A DNA stretch of 64,000 bases from Colocasia esculenta (GCA_014218235.1 CM024753.1:179900348-179964347); one strand, 5' to 3'. Counted from the stretch's first letter, positions 35,891-47,818 are shown. A program made the numbers and translations. The notes: generated by a model from the letters alone, not told the origin.

Positions 35891-37661
35891 CAAGATTTAG
35901 GTACCCAAGTTCCTTTGGGTCCTGATGGGTCAGTATCATTATTTTTACTTTTTATTATCCACTTCTTATGTCTTGTTGGACAGGTGGATTTTAAATGTCC
36001 TAGCTTATTACAGTGATTACAACATGATGTTATTGTCACTCTTTCTATGTATTTAAAATTCGCTTTATATGCCACATCTTGTTCTGGAGTGAACTTAGGA
36101 GTTGGATATTTTTCTGGATAGATTATTTCTTCTTCATTTTCTGGCGGTATGTAACCTAAACCTCGTTTATTCTTACCAGATCTTCTAGCACCTTTTAATA
36201 ATAAGGAATTCTTTCCATTTGTAAACTTTTCTAAGGTGCTTGCTAGTGTATTGTTTTCTTCATTTAATTCATTTACCGTTTTTCTTAAATCATCTGAGCT
36301 TTCCTGTTTTTCTAGGTCAATGATTTTTCTGTTCTTGTCTTTTAAGTTTTCACATAATAGTTCATTTCTTCTCTTAAGCTCAATTATTTGTTTTTCTAGT
36401 TCTTCATTTTCAGATTTTAAATCTGAGTTGGTATTTTCGAGACATGTGATATTTTTCTTGCTTAGCTTAAGTAGTTTACACACTTCTTTATACTTATCGT
36501 AGAGTTCATTAAATGCACTTTCCAAATTATCCGAATCTGAGTCATTACAGGAATCGAAAGAGGAATCAGATGTTACCTTATCCTCGGTATTTGCCATAAG
36601 AGCCAGGTTGGCTTCTTCTTCTTCACTGCTGGAGCTTGACTCACTGTCTGAGTCGCTGCTGTTGTCCCATGCAGCTGCCATGGCTTTCTTTTTGAATCTT
36701 CTGAACTTCTTGGAGCTGTCCTTCTTCTTGTGATCATTTTTCTTTAGCATTGGACAGTCTGCCTTGATATGTCCAGGTTTCTTGCATTCATAGCAAAGTG
36801 GCTCATTCCTCTTCTGATCTTTTCCATCTGGTCTCTTGAGATCTTTGTTTTTCTTGAAGTACCTCCTACCAGACTGGAACTTCTTCTTCTTTGCCAAGAT
36901 TCTCTGCAATCTTCTTGAGAGCATGGCTTCTTCATCATCACTATCTTTGCTATCTTCACTGTTATCTAAGGATTCTTCTGATGAGTCCCCATTAGCTTTA
37001 AGCGCATTTGACTGCTTCTTTCTACTGGAGGATTCTCCTAGTCTTTCCATGTTTATTTCATGGGCCATGAGAGACCCGATGAGTTTTTCTACTGACATTC
37101 TCTTAAGATCATTAGCTTCTTCGATAGCTGTGACCTTTGCCGTCCATGAAGATGGCAAGGATCTGAGAATCTTCCTTACCATATCTGCATCTCATATGAC
37201 TTTCCTAGACTTGCTAGGCCATTAGTGATGTCAGTAAATCTACTAAACATTTGGGTAATAGACTCACCTGTTTGCATTTGAAATCTTTCATACTGAGTGA
37301 CAAGAATGTCGATTCTTGTCTCCTTTACTTTGTCTGTACCTTCATATGTAATCCTTAACTTTTCCCACATTTCCATGGAGGATTTGCATGCTGAAACTCT
37401 GTTGAACTCCTTCTTGCTTAGAGCACAACATAGAATGCTCTTAGCTTTACAGTTCAAGGAGATTTTCTTTCTATCTTCATCTGTCCATTGTGCTTTCTCA
37501 TTTGTGACGACCAGATCACCTTCTTCCACTATTGACCAGATTTGATAATCGTGGCCTTGTAGAAAGTATTCCATCCTGGTCTTCCAATACGTATAATCTT
37601 CACCGTCGAACAAAGGAGGTCTGTTGACAGACTGACCTTCGAAGTGACCTTGGGCTGCCAT
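35890..37661 (-). pseudogene. gag: copia gag, one frameshift
   Basis: ATG at 37661, about 50 bases after the primer site. The N-terminal 160 codons (to 37176) contain the DUF4219-like start (RPPLFDGEDYTYWKTRMEYF) and the UBN2 region. A one-base loss near 37185 shifts the frame; the next 430 codons (37182-35890) resume with VRKILRSLPSSW. That part has two CCHC knuckles (CYECKKPGHIKADC, residues 130-143; CNHCNKLGHLKSTC, residues 388-401), Asp/Ser-rich linkers and a long coiled coil (about 225-320). Gag forms the virus-like particle; two knuckles and a coiled coil fit Sirevirus gags. As written the protein is truncated at the frameshift, so this copy would need gag from elsewhere. Confidence 0.88.
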
Positions 37662-37711
37662 GGATCTTTACTCTTCAGATCGTTGGATCTTGTTCTTTGT
37701 CGAAGAGACTC

Positions 37712-37723
37712 GCTCTGATACCA
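37712..37723 (-). other. copia primer-binding site
   Basis: The minus strand reads TGGTATCAGAGC, complementary to initiator-Met tRNA, two bases inside the 5' LTR. Confidence 0.92.
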
Positions 37724-38012
37724 CTTGTTGCCCGGTTGGCTAACCCAAAGGGGGGGGGGTGAATGGGTCTTTAAAAGTTTATCTGATAAAAACCTGAACT
37801 CAAACAAACATAAAGAGTTCTTGAAAGGGATTAGTAATGGTTAGTAAAAACAACAATCACACAAAGAAGACAATCACACAACACACAGATTTATCCTGGT
37901 TCGGATCTCCTCTCCTTAGGAGTCCTACGTCCAGTCCCTGAGCAACCCTCAGGATTTCACTAACTGGGGTACAGTCCCCCTATGGACAAAAACAACCACC
38001 CAGCTTAGCTGG

Positions 38013-38229
38013 TCTTCCTTCACCCCTGAAGGGAACACAACACCCTGGTAACACCAGGTCTTCCTTCACGCACGAAGGGAAAAACACCACCCTGGAAACC
38101 ACCAGGTCTTCCTTCACACACGAAGGGAATAACACCACCCTGGAAACCACCAGGTCTTCCTTCACACACGAAGGGAATAACACCACCCTGGAAACCACCA
38201 GGTCTTCCTTCACACACGAAGGGAATAAC
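38013..38229. repeat. 48-bp minisatellite, 5 units (5' LTR)
   Basis: Units start at 38013, 38060, 38108, 38156 and 38204. The first two are diverged variants; the 3' LTR has lost one unit by a deletion joining the start of unit 1 to the end of unit 2. Confidence 0.92.
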
Positions 38230-39233
38230 AAGAAAATTCTTGAGAGAAAAAGACTAGCCCCTAGATCAAGCTTTTACAAAACTCAATCTGAAGCTACAAG
38301 CACTGAGAGACGAAGATCTACACAAAGTGCACTCTCTCAGAACTAAACTAGCTCTTCCTTAATTTTTCTTCTCACAGCACAGGGAGCTAAGAGCCAAGAT
38401 CGAAAAGACTGAATTTCTGGCTCTAGAGAAAAATTCGAAGACTTGAAAGCTGCAGAGTTCTAGCCGCTCTTCAATATGAATTAAATTTTCTCGATCATTT
38501 GTCTTCCGAGCTTCATCTTGTATTTGTATCTCCGATTTGAATGAGGACAAGGAGATGACCGTTGTCTCACAGCTTTGGTGTACGTTAGACTGAAGGTTTT
38601 GTGGAAGCTTCCTGTCAACAGTCTTTTGTTCTTTGGAGCACGCAAAGAGATAAGATCTTCTGAGTTTGCTTGTAGTTCCTTCTGTGTCCGTTGTTGTAGG
38701 ATAGTACATCCTTAAGGTTCTGCAAGGTTGAGCTTTAATGGTAGACAGCTATACTATCTCCAGATGTCAATCAACGTCAAAGCAGATAGACACAAATATA
38801 GTAGTAATACTTTATCGTTCTAAAAGATGCATGCAGAGAATACACGAGAATGGAAGATATGTTCTGTGTCCATGCAGAGATACGTTCAGTCTTTATTAAA
38901 TGCATGGCAGTCAATCAGACGAGATGCGACTTTGACTATTCAACGTAGATTAAATCAAGGAAAAACATTTAATTAATGGAAACATGACTTATGCAGTCGT
39001 TGTGAAAATCTGATAGAATCGTTATGATCAAGTTGCTGTAGACTGATAAGAAGTCGTTATGATAACTTATGAAATCGTTACCACAACCAAGTCGTTCTAT
39101 AACAGATGATAAAAGAAATCGTTATGAAACATGGCAAGTCGTTGTAGCTCTCAAAAGAAATCGTTATGAAACATGGCAAGTCGTTGTAACTTTCTAAAGA
39201 AATCGTTACGACAACTTACAGAGTCGTTATGAC

Positions 39234-39528
39234 GAGCAAGTCGTTATAACTTCTGAAGAAGTCGTTACGATAACTTACAGAGTCGTTATAATGAGCAAGT
39301 CGTTATAACTTCTGAAGAAGTCGTTACGATAACTTACAGAGTCGTTATAATGAGCAAGTCGTTATAACTTCTGAAGAAGTCGTTACGATAACTTACAGAG
39401 TCGTTATAATGAGCAAGTCGTTATAACTTCTGAAGAAGTCGTTACGATAACTTACAGAGTCGTTATAATGAGCAAGTCGTTATAACTTCTGAAGAAGTCG
39501 TTACGATAACTTACAGAGTCGTTATAAT
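39234..39528. repeat. 59-bp minisatellite, 5 units (5' LTR)
   Basis: Units start gagcaagtcg at 39234, 39293, 39352, 39411 and 39470; the 3' LTR has six. Confidence 0.96.
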
Positions 39529-42500
39529 TAATGAAGGAATTATTATGGCTCTTCTGAAAAAAGATGTATGTAAGACTTACCACAAATGCTTGACTTTCTT
39601 TGGGTAATTCCTGTGCTTATGGCTAGATAAACAAGGTTAGAGAAACTTTTGACAGTGTTTTGTTTATCACCAAAATAGGCAAGTAATTAATTTAAAAGTA
39701 CATGGGGATGGACTGTTCATCAGGACTATGATGCTATTCTTGGTCTGGATTGGCTAGAGGAGCACTATGCGTTAGTGGATTGTCGCCGGAAGAGGATTGT
39801 TTTCCGCATTCCTGGTGAGGACGAGTTTTCTCATCCCTTGCCAAGGAACTTGGCAGGAAAGATGGTCATCTCCGCCATGAAGGCGATGCGCATGGTGAAC
39901 AAGGGTTGTGACGCTTTTCTTGCCAGCGTGGTATTAGTGCCAGAGGCTGATGAGTCACCTACTCTTACAGAGATTGAGGTAGTGCAGGATTTTCCAGATG
40001 TCTTTCCTGATGACTTGTCTGGATTGCCACCGGATAGAGAGATAGAGTTTACCATAGAGTTGCTTCCGGGCACCTCTCCTATCTCGAAGGCTCCATATCG
40101 GATGGCACCTGCGGAGTTAGCCGAGTTAAGGAGGCAATTGCAAGAGTTGCTTGATAAGGGATTTATTCGCCCTAGTGTTTCCCCTTGGGGCGCACCTGTA
40201 TTGTTTGTCAAGAAGAAAGACGGGTCACTTAGGTTATGCATTGACTATAGAAAGTTGAACCAAGTGACTGTGAAGAACAAGTATCCCTTACCTCGTATTG
40301 ATGATTTGTTTGACCAGTTACGAGAGGCGTCAGTCTTTTCTAAGATTGATTTGCGATCTGGTTATCATCAGTTGAAGATTCAGAATGAGGATGTGTCCAA
40401 GACGGCGTTTAGAACCCGTTATGGACATTATGAGTTTTTGGTCCTTCCTTTCGGATTGACCAATGCCCCTGCAGCGTTCATGGACCTCATGAACAGGGTG
40501 TTTAGGCCTTATCTAGATAGCTTTGTCGTAGTGTTTATTGATGATGTGTTGGTCTACTCTCCGGATGAGGCCACGCACTGTCAGTATTTGAGGGTAGCGT
40601 TAGAGGTTCTTCGTGAGCACAAGCTGTATGCTAAGCTCAGCAAGTGCGATTTTTGGTTGCGCGAGGTTCATTTCCTCGGGCATGTTATCTCCGGCGCTGG
40701 TGTTGCAGTTGATCCAGCAAAGGATCAGGCAGTTATGGATTGGGAGATTCCCAAGACCCCTTCAGAGATTCGTAGTTTTATTAGTTTAGCTGGTTACTAT
40801 CGGCGATTTATTGAGGAATTTTCATCCATCGCCGCCCCTTTGACTCAGCTTACCAGAAAGGGGGTGAAGTTTGTTTGGTCTGAGAAGTGTGAGAGTAGTT
40901 TTCAATTATTGAAGACTAAGCTCACGACAGCCCCGGTGTTAGTCTTACCGAGCGGTGTAGAGGGTTTTGCTATCTACACGGATGCATCTCAGATTGGTTT
41001 AGGTTGTGTGCTCATATAGCTAGAAAGGGTAGTGGCTTATGCTTCTCGTCAGTTGAAGGAGCATGAGAAGAACTATCTGACCCATGACTTGGAGCTCGCA
41101 GCAGTGGTTCATGCACTAAAGATCTGGAGGCACTATCTTTATGGTGTCAGATTTGAGGTGTTTACCGACCACAAGAGCTTGAAGTATCTTTTCTCCCAAA
41201 AGGAATTAAACCTAAGGCAGAGGAGATGGATCGAGTTCTTGAAGAACTATGACTTCGACCTTCAGTACCATCCTGGAAAGGCGAACGTCGTAGCAGATGC
41301 TCTTAGCAGAAAGAGGCCATCCCTCCAGCAGGATTGGAAGATGCGGCTTGCGCGTTGACTGAGTTAGAGCCATCGCTATGTCAGGCTTTTGTAGCTCAGT
41401 TAGCTCTTAGGTCCTCGGTTTTGGATGAGGTGATCGAGCAATAGGGAGCCGACCCTAGACTCTTAGAGTTAGTGGGCAAGGCAGGCATTGCTCGTGATGA
41501 GGACGGTGTGATTAGATTTCAGCACCGTGTTTGTGTCCCTGATTTAGTAGATGTCCGTGAGCATGTGTTAGCGGAGGCTCATAGATCACGATTCTCTATT
41601 CATCCGGGTAACACTAAGATGTATTAGGATCTGAAAAGATCATTTTGGTGGTCCGGTATGAAGAAGGATGTTGCGGATTACGTGTCTAGATGTCTAGTAT
41701 GTCAGCAAGTGAAGACCGAGCGACAGCGACCATCCGGCCTTATGCAAAGGATGGGCATTCCCGTGTGGAAGTGGGAGGCTGTCACTATGGACTTTGTTTC
41801 GGGTTTGCCTCGATCTAGAAGGGGCAATGACTCGATTTGGGTGGTTGTAGATGGATTCTCGAAGACTGCTCATTTCTTGCCTATGAAGAAGAAGCAGTCA
41901 GTAGAGAGTTTAGCTAGATTGTATGTTAGTAGTATCATTTGGTTACATGGTGTGCCGAAGTCGATCATTTCGGATCGAGATCCAAGATTCACTTCGAGGT
42001 TGTGGAAGGGTCTTCAGGATGCTTTAGGTTCGGAGCTGAAGCTCAGTTCGGCGTTTCATCCCCAGACCGATGGACAGTCCGAGAGGACTATCCAGATGCT
42101 CGAGGATATGTTGAGGGCGTGTGTTCTGGATTGGAAGGATGATTGAGAGCGTCATTTACCTCTTGTGGAGTTCGCATACAACAACAGCTTTCATGCTAGT
42201 ATTGGTATGGCTCCATTCGAGGCGTTGTATGGTAGGCCCTGCAGATCTCCGCTATGTTGGGAGGAGATTGGTGATAGGTAGTTGATCGGGCCGGAGTTAG
42301 TTCAGGAAACATCGGATAAGGTCCAGCTTATCAGGAAGAGGCTTGTTGCGGCACAGGATAGGCAGAAGAGCTATGCCGACAACAGAAGAAAGGATTTGGA
42401 GTTCGAAGTTGGCGATCATATCTTCTTGAAGATATCGCCTACTCGAGGTGTTGTCAGATTTGGCCGGCGTAGTAAGTTGAGCCCTAGGTTCATTGGCCCA

Positions 42501-42860
42501 TATGAGATTCTCAGACGTTTGGGCAGCGTGGCATATGAGCTAGCATTACCCCCAGTTTTGGCTAGCGTTCACCCTGTGTTCCACGTATCTATGCTCAGGA
42601 AGTATGTCCGAGATCCGTCTCATGTGATTAGTCATGAGCCAGTGGAGATTCAGCCAGATCTGTCGTATGTCGAGCAACCAGTAGCTATTCTTGACCGGAA
42701 GGTTCAGCATCTCCGGAACAAGAGTATTGCGTCGGTGAAAGTTCTATGGCGGAACTTCTCACGAGAGGAGGCTACTTGGGAGCTTGAGGATGCGATGAAG
42801 AAGAAGTATCCCCTTTTGTTTGAGTAGCGTCGATCTAACTTCGAGGACGAAGTTTCTTTT

Positions 42861-42873
42861 AAGGGGGAGAGGG
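42861..42873 (+). other. gypsy polypurine tract
   Basis: AAGGGGGAGAGGG directly before the 3' LTR. Confidence 0.9.
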
Positions 42874-45800
42874 TGTAAGGCCCTCGAATTTGTTGTATTA
42901 TTGTATTGCATGTAAATGATTCGTGTTGTGTAAATATCTACGTAAGTACTAGTTAGTATACTTATGTGTGTATGTGTATAATTTAGGTATAAATAATGCA
43001 TGTATTGCTTGATGGTAGTGTGTGCACAATGCCATATGGATATTACATGTATATATACATGACGTGCATGGGTTTCTGCATGTTTTAGACTTTTGGCCGA
43101 AGGCCAGATTGGCGTCAATATCATGATGTTGATGTGGTGTCGGCGTCAACCCTATGGACGCCAACACTAATTCCAGCGTCCAGCGATGTGGACGCCAAAT
43201 TTCTGACCTGCATGCATTGCAGAGCACAGAATTTCCGGAAGCAAGCTACCCCAACCATTGGGGGGCTGTCCACAACGGTCTGAAAGGCCATCTTGTCACC
43301 CCTGCGTGACAAGAGAACCCCTCTTCTATATTCAGACCCATTTCTACAACCCTAACCCTTCACTTGGTCCCTTTTCAAGAGAGGAAAAAAGAGAACGGAG
43401 AGAAAAACCCTATTTTCGGACTGTGAGAAACCCTCCTCTTTGCAGCCCAAATACCGAACTTCTGAAGCTTGATCCGGCCACCTGATACTTCAAGGAGCTT
43501 GCTGGATCATCGAGGAAGGCTTCCCCAACCTCGACTTGCTGTGGAGACTGCTCAAGAACCCGGAGGGAAGCTGTCTTGGGGACTGGTTAGGAGCTTCTTG
43601 GGACTGCCCAAGGAGGGCTTCACCAACACCTTTGATCCCTTGGGAGTGTTTCTAAAAGGCAAGTACCCTACCCATAACGTCCCTGTATGTGTCTAGGTTG
43701 TTTTTACAAATTTTATGAATTTTCCCTCGTATCCTAGACCCCCAAGTTCACCCTATCTTTGGAGCTCGGGTCTGTGTTCTGCACAGACCTGACATTAACG
43801 GCAATATCCCTTGCCGCTAAGATCATGCTTAGCGTCTAGCGATCATGCCGTTGACATTGAATTAGCGGCCAGAGACCGCCGCCAAGTTCATCTGGACAGA
43901 ACAGTGAACTGTTCTGCCCTCTTATATGATTAATTTCGACGTGTTTTGCGATGAGGATATAATGTAACTCTTCTATACTATGTACACTAGCCAATTTGAT
44001 GAATGGGAGAATGAAGGTACACCTATTTTGTGGGTGGTTGAGTCTAATTGTGTATCTAATGTGTATGCAAAAAGAATGGCCATGTGTATGCACCATGATC
44101 CTCATGATCAGTGGCAAAGTTTTGTTGCCCAAATTGTTAAACCATGTGTGCATGTTACAATCTGTGTTCTGAGTTTCTGACCCTTTTTCCCATGCTTGTA
44201 TGATTATTTAAAAATTCTGTTTTGGGAAAATAGAAATCATGCGTAGGTCATGTTAAATTCCAGTAAATTATGTATTGCTCGATAAATTCGGGAACAAATT
44301 CTATGATCCTATATATGCTAGGGTTCAGACAGTCAGCTGTTAAAAATTGTGATTTTGTTTAACTCCATGTTAAATTGCATTATGAAAATTAGTGTGGAAT
44401 GGATGGTTAATTTTCTGTAATTTCATTTTGAGTCAGAAAATTCTAAAAATTTATATGTGGGATCCTAAACCCGAAAATAGCATGTGGTTAAAATTTCAGG
44501 TCATTTGGACCAGTATATGATGCAATACGAATTTTCCATGTAAAAATGTGAAACTAATGCATGCCTTTGTAAAATGATTTGATTTTGTATTTAGCAACCT
44601 GATTAATGAAATTTCCTAAGTGCTAAATTTCTGTAATTGTAGTGTCATGTTAGGAAAAACAGAGAAGTGTGCATGTGAGTGAGAAGGTGAATGAAATGAG
44701 AGTGACACGTGTAAACTTATGTGTTAAAATCGGTAAAAATGTGTAGTGTGTAACTTGTGCCAAATGTGACACTGCTTCCGCAGAGGGCAGTGGAACCGTA
44801 TGAGGGAAAAGTCCACTTGAGAAGGTTCAATGTGTAGTGACCCTAAGGGCATTAGGGGGAAATCCTGGAGGTGGACAAGTACCACTGGTTAGGGTGGAGA
44901 CTTGTTCTCCCGGTCTGCGCAGTCCAAGAGTCGCCATTGAATTGCCTAGATGGCGTCTATGTGATGTGATGTGTTGTGTCCTTCTTTGGTGGTTTGGACT
45001 ATGTGTCACGGCACTAAATGTGAATGTGTAAATGTGTATGTGTTCATGTGAAAAATGCGAATGTTAACAATGTGTAAAAGTGCATGTGTAAAGTGTGAAT
45101 TATGTGAATTTGAAATTGTGTAAAAATGTGAAACCAAAATGTGAGGATGTGAGTTTGTAATCCATGTTATGACAATCTGAAATCATGCTTAAACAGTAGC
45201 TTTGCCATGTTATGATCATGTTTATGTATGCAAAATGCCTAGAATCCATGCTAGGGATAATTGTTAAGCATATATAAACAACTTCCATACTTGGTTGTTC
45301 ACATATTGTGATTTAATCGTTGTTGTAGCTCTCATGTGTTAAATGATGGTTGCTAAAGCATGGAAAACCAGCAAGCTTAAAGCATGTAAAATAGTTACGT
45401 ATATGCGTAGGAATGTGTAGATTCCATGTTAGGTATGTTTCCTTTCATGCATGCTCGGAAATTCATGTTAATGGCTTCCATGTCTTAGTTGCTTGAAGGT
45501 AGATTTTTATGTGAGAAATGAATAGAAAGCATGTGATAGGTGATTCTATTTTAGGAAATCTGAAAGCATAGTCCATGTGTTTAAATTATAGATTCACCAT
45601 GATAGGTTGTAAAATTTAATGTCAAGCATGCTACATGTTGTGTCTTGTGAACGTGTATGTAGAACCTACTATGATGTGTGCATGTACGGTATGTGTAGAA
45701 TTACTTGCGGAGTCTTTTAGACTCACTACTTGCTTCGGCGTACAGGTGTAGTTGGTGACGAGACACTTGTGGAGGAGACGTTGGAGACCGACTCCGAGTA

Positions 45801-46152
45801 CGGAGATTAGAGTGTTGGAGTACTTGTGACATTTTGTGATTTTCATAGTATGTAAATTGAACATTGTACTAGCATTATCATGGAAGAATGTATAAGTATG
45901 AACATTTATGTATTAAATTTCCAGCAATTTAATTATGTGTACTTTTAGTTCTTTAATGTTATCGATTTATGTATGTTGAATGTGGATGATGAATGAAACG
46001 AAGACAGTGGTTCTTTTACTTCCGCTACTCTGTTCTTATATTCACGTATATCTCAGCTGAATGTTATCGTTGGGTAAATGTCCCACTGTGATGACGCTCG
46101 CTATATCGACGTGGGTTGGTATAACCGTACCGGTATAATGAGGGTCGTCACA
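42874..46152 (+). repeat. gypsy 3' LTR (3.28 kb)
   Basis: Matches 21548-24805 with scattered substitutions (for example gattcgtg for gattcatg) and a 21-base extra segment at about 43584 that looks like a local duplication (gactggttaggagcttcttg). It is followed by the TTACA duplication and the resumed PMD exon. Confidence 0.95.
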
Positions 46153-46909
46153 TTACATCATACCACCGGATGAGGAGACTGTTGATATTGGTAGAGTGGA
46201 GTATATGGCTTGGTATTGGTCTATCACTAGGCGGTACATTGGTCGACCAGGTTTCACTTATGATATGCGTTATGAGCCGCGAGATCACATAGAGAGGAGT
46301 CTGGTAGAAGGTATGAAGCATTTACATATGATGGCTACTGATGGCCTTCAAGATGATATATCAGATAGTACACAGTCTAGATTTATAGCCATGCAGATGT
46401 ACATTGATGGTGTGTTGTCTAATGTTCAGTGGACAGATTCATCTACATCACATGCAGGACCTTCAGAACCATGTGCAGACACACTACAACAGCCAGATGA
46501 TGCAGGACCATCTCACTTTTCTCCAGATGTTATGACAGTTTCACAGTATGGTCTATATGACGTAGGAGCTTCACAGATACTGATAGATGAGGGCATGACA
46601 GATACACAACCACCACAGTCTACGGTAGGTACATATCGTCGCCAGCGACGTCACAGAGGTTCGACTAGCACACTACCACAGCAGAGTCAGTCTGATCTAC
46701 TTGGAGAGACATTAGGCAGTATAGATGAGGACATGGATTCTGAGACAGCACAGTCAGAGTCATGTGATGCTATCTTAGTGCATGAGACACAGTCACAGTC
46801 GGAGACAGAGGTTGATGCACATGAGCAGTGTCACAGTCGTGGTCGTGGTCGTGGTCGAGGTCAAGCATCTAGAAAGGGAAAGAAGAGATACTTTCCACAG
46901 TTTTTTTGA

Positions 46910-47385
46910 GATGATTTCTGTACTTGATATTTTTTAGTTGTGTTCTTCGTGTGCATATGTTATTTTGATGTATTTGTGATTTAGACATGATGTATATATG
47001 ACTTGGACATCTACAAATATTTTGGCATATTTTTTGTGATTATCCTTGACATATACATAGAAATGTTATCGTACAGGAACAGGTACAAATAATGAAAATA
47101 TATGTGAAACAGGGGAGGTGCTGTCGATTTTTTTAAAATTAATTAATGTTTAACATAAATAAAGGTATATTTACAACCGTATAATTTGTTATTAATAATC
47201 TACTTTGCTATCATATTAAAAGACTCAAATTCTAATCTAAAATTCAGACGTTGAGTTGAGAGAATTCTCTGTATATATATAATGGTAAAACTCTTATAAA
47301 ATTTCAATGTAAAATTAAATCAAAAAATATAGATAATTAAACATTGTCTAAATTTTTAATTTTTTATTTAAATTAATTTTGAATT
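46910..47385 (+). other. 3' flank of the PMD gene within the MULE
   Basis: AT-rich DNA after the PMD stop; probably the 3' untranslated region and spacer. No clear terminator motif and no ORF of note. Confidence 0.4.
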
Positions 47386-47389
47386 TTCA

Positions 47390-47605
47390 CATGCAAGACC
47401 TTTGTAAGGTGCTCTGTCATGAAACACAGACAGCAGAGCACCGAGGGATGCTCTGTGTGAAAACACAGACGGACTATCTGTGTTCTGTGTTTTCACACAG
47501 AGCACCGAGCTCGGTGAAAACACAGACAGAGCCGGGGCTGTCTGTGTTTTCACACAGCACAGACAGGCCGCGCTCTGTGAAAACACAGAGCGCGGCTTGG
47601 GAGGT
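47390..47605. repeat. cluster of CTGTGTTTTCAC inverted repeats
   Basis: The words ctgtgttttcac(acag) and (ctgt)gtgaaaacacag occur about seven times in both orientations, with palindromes such as ctcggtg/caccgag and cgcgctctgtg/cacagagcgcg. The whole segment can fold into one or several strong hairpins. It lies just inside the right subterminal array of the MULE and has no left-end counterpart. Confidence 0.8.
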
Positions 47606-47632
47606 TTTTTTTAAAAAATTTTAACACTTGGA

Positions 47633-47763
47633 GTCGGCAATGGTATTGCCGACTCTAAAGCCGGCATTCCCAATTCCGACGTTGGAGTCGGCATTGGCAA
47701 CGCCGGCTTTAGAGTCGGTATTGCCAATGCCGGCTCTAAAGTCGGCATTTCCAATGCCGACCT
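47633..47763. repeat. right subterminal array of GTCGGC / GCCGAC
   Basis: Alternating GTCGGCATT and AATGCCGAC words with variants (GCCGGC, GTCGGTA), the mirror of the array at 16190-16350. Confidence 0.85.
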
Positions 47764-47785
47764 CAATCACCCACCCGGTCTCCCA

Positions 47786-47818
47786 GTCACCAAGTTGCCT
47801 ACGTAGCAACTTGGTGAC
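47786..47818. repeat. palindrome at inner edge of right TIR
   Basis: GTCACCAAGTTGC and its complement GCAACTTGGTGAC flank a CTACGTA centre, a near-perfect 33-base palindrome. The left TIR has only one arm (16149-16161). Confidence 0.9.

Larger units (their letters stand above)
26590..39722 (-). mobile_element. Ty1/copia retrotransposon, Sirevirus-like, nearly complete
   Basis: LTRs 26590-28599 (3') and 37726-39722 (5'), duplication GGACT (26585-26589, 39723-39727), primer site next to the 5' LTR and purine tract next to the 3' LTR. Minus-strand order: gag, pol (protease, integrase, RT, RNase H), then two more ORFs before the 3' LTR. A coding region after pol and a repeated AAAAAGGGGGAGA polypurine tract are Sirevirus hallmarks. 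At 13.1 kb it is large for copia. The LTRs are almost identical outside two minisatellites, so the insertion is young. Confidence 0.95.
37726..39722 (-). repeat. copia 5' LTR (1997 bp)
   Basis: Same ends as the 3' LTR. By eye it matches that copy line by line apart from single-base indels and unit numbers in the two minisatellites (five 48-bp units here against four; five 59-bp units against six). Confidence 0.97.
24997..42827 (+). pseudogene. gypsy gag-pol polyprotein, interrupted by copia and stops
   Basis: Start ATG 24997. Gag lies in three blocks (24997-25209, 25294-25488, 25566 on) separated by two intron-like gaps. Features: gag core (ASLLRTRFEDEAIDVAWDEF), two adjacent zinc knuckles (CPHCGKTHAGTKC; CLKCGSSDHKIKDC), protease VLFDTGATHSFIS. 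The copia lies between 26590 and 39722 and splits an Asp-Tyr codon pair exactly at its GGACT duplication. Then RT (SKIDLRSGYHQLKI; FIDD active site in VVVFIDDVLVYS), RNase H (AIYTDAS), integrase HHCC finger and DDE core (TMDFVSGLP; SDRDPRFTSRLW), and a C-terminal chromodomain (VKVLWRN..EEATWELEDAM). Lesions: TAG 41017, a frameshift near 41330, TAG 41442, TAG 41625, TGA 42144, TAG 42279. Confidence 0.93.
21548..46152 (+). mobile_element. Ty3/gypsy retrotransposon, Tekay/Del-like chromovirus
   Basis: Long LTRs 21548-24805 and 42874-46152 (TGTAAGG...GTCACA), exact 5-bp duplication TTACA (21543-21547, 46153-46157), primer site TGGTATCAGAG at 24811-24821 and polypurine tract AAGGGGGAGAGGG at 42861-42873. 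Gene order protease, RT, RNase H, integrase, chromodomain identifies a Ty3/gypsy chromovirus; the C-terminal domain and LTR size fit Tekay/Del. Net length is about 11.5 kb after removing the nested copia. The LTRs differ by scattered, mostly transition, changes and one 21-base indel near 43584, so it is older than the copia inside it. Confidence 0.95.
20073..46909 (+). pseudogene. plant mobile domain (PMD/MAIN-like) gene, split by gypsy insertion
   Basis: Inferred exons 20073-20156, 20236-20874, 20953-21035, 21102-21189 and 21271-21547, the last resuming at 46158-46909 after the gypsy element. All introns are GT-AG with chaining phases. The frame passes exactly through the TTACA duplication (Asp-Tyr then Ile-Ile). 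Exon 2 carries the PMD core: LITALVERWRSETQTFHLRHG, then MSITLHDVAILMGLPIDG; the C-terminus is low-complexity with an Arg/Gly tail. PMD proteins are plant-specific, found in retrotransposons, MULEs and host genes such as MAIN; host versions affect silencing and genome integrity. It starts about 115 bases after the transposase stop, same strand. Lesions besides the insertion: TGA at 20284-20286 (probably a former Trp) and TAA at 21160-21162. Confidence 0.88.
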
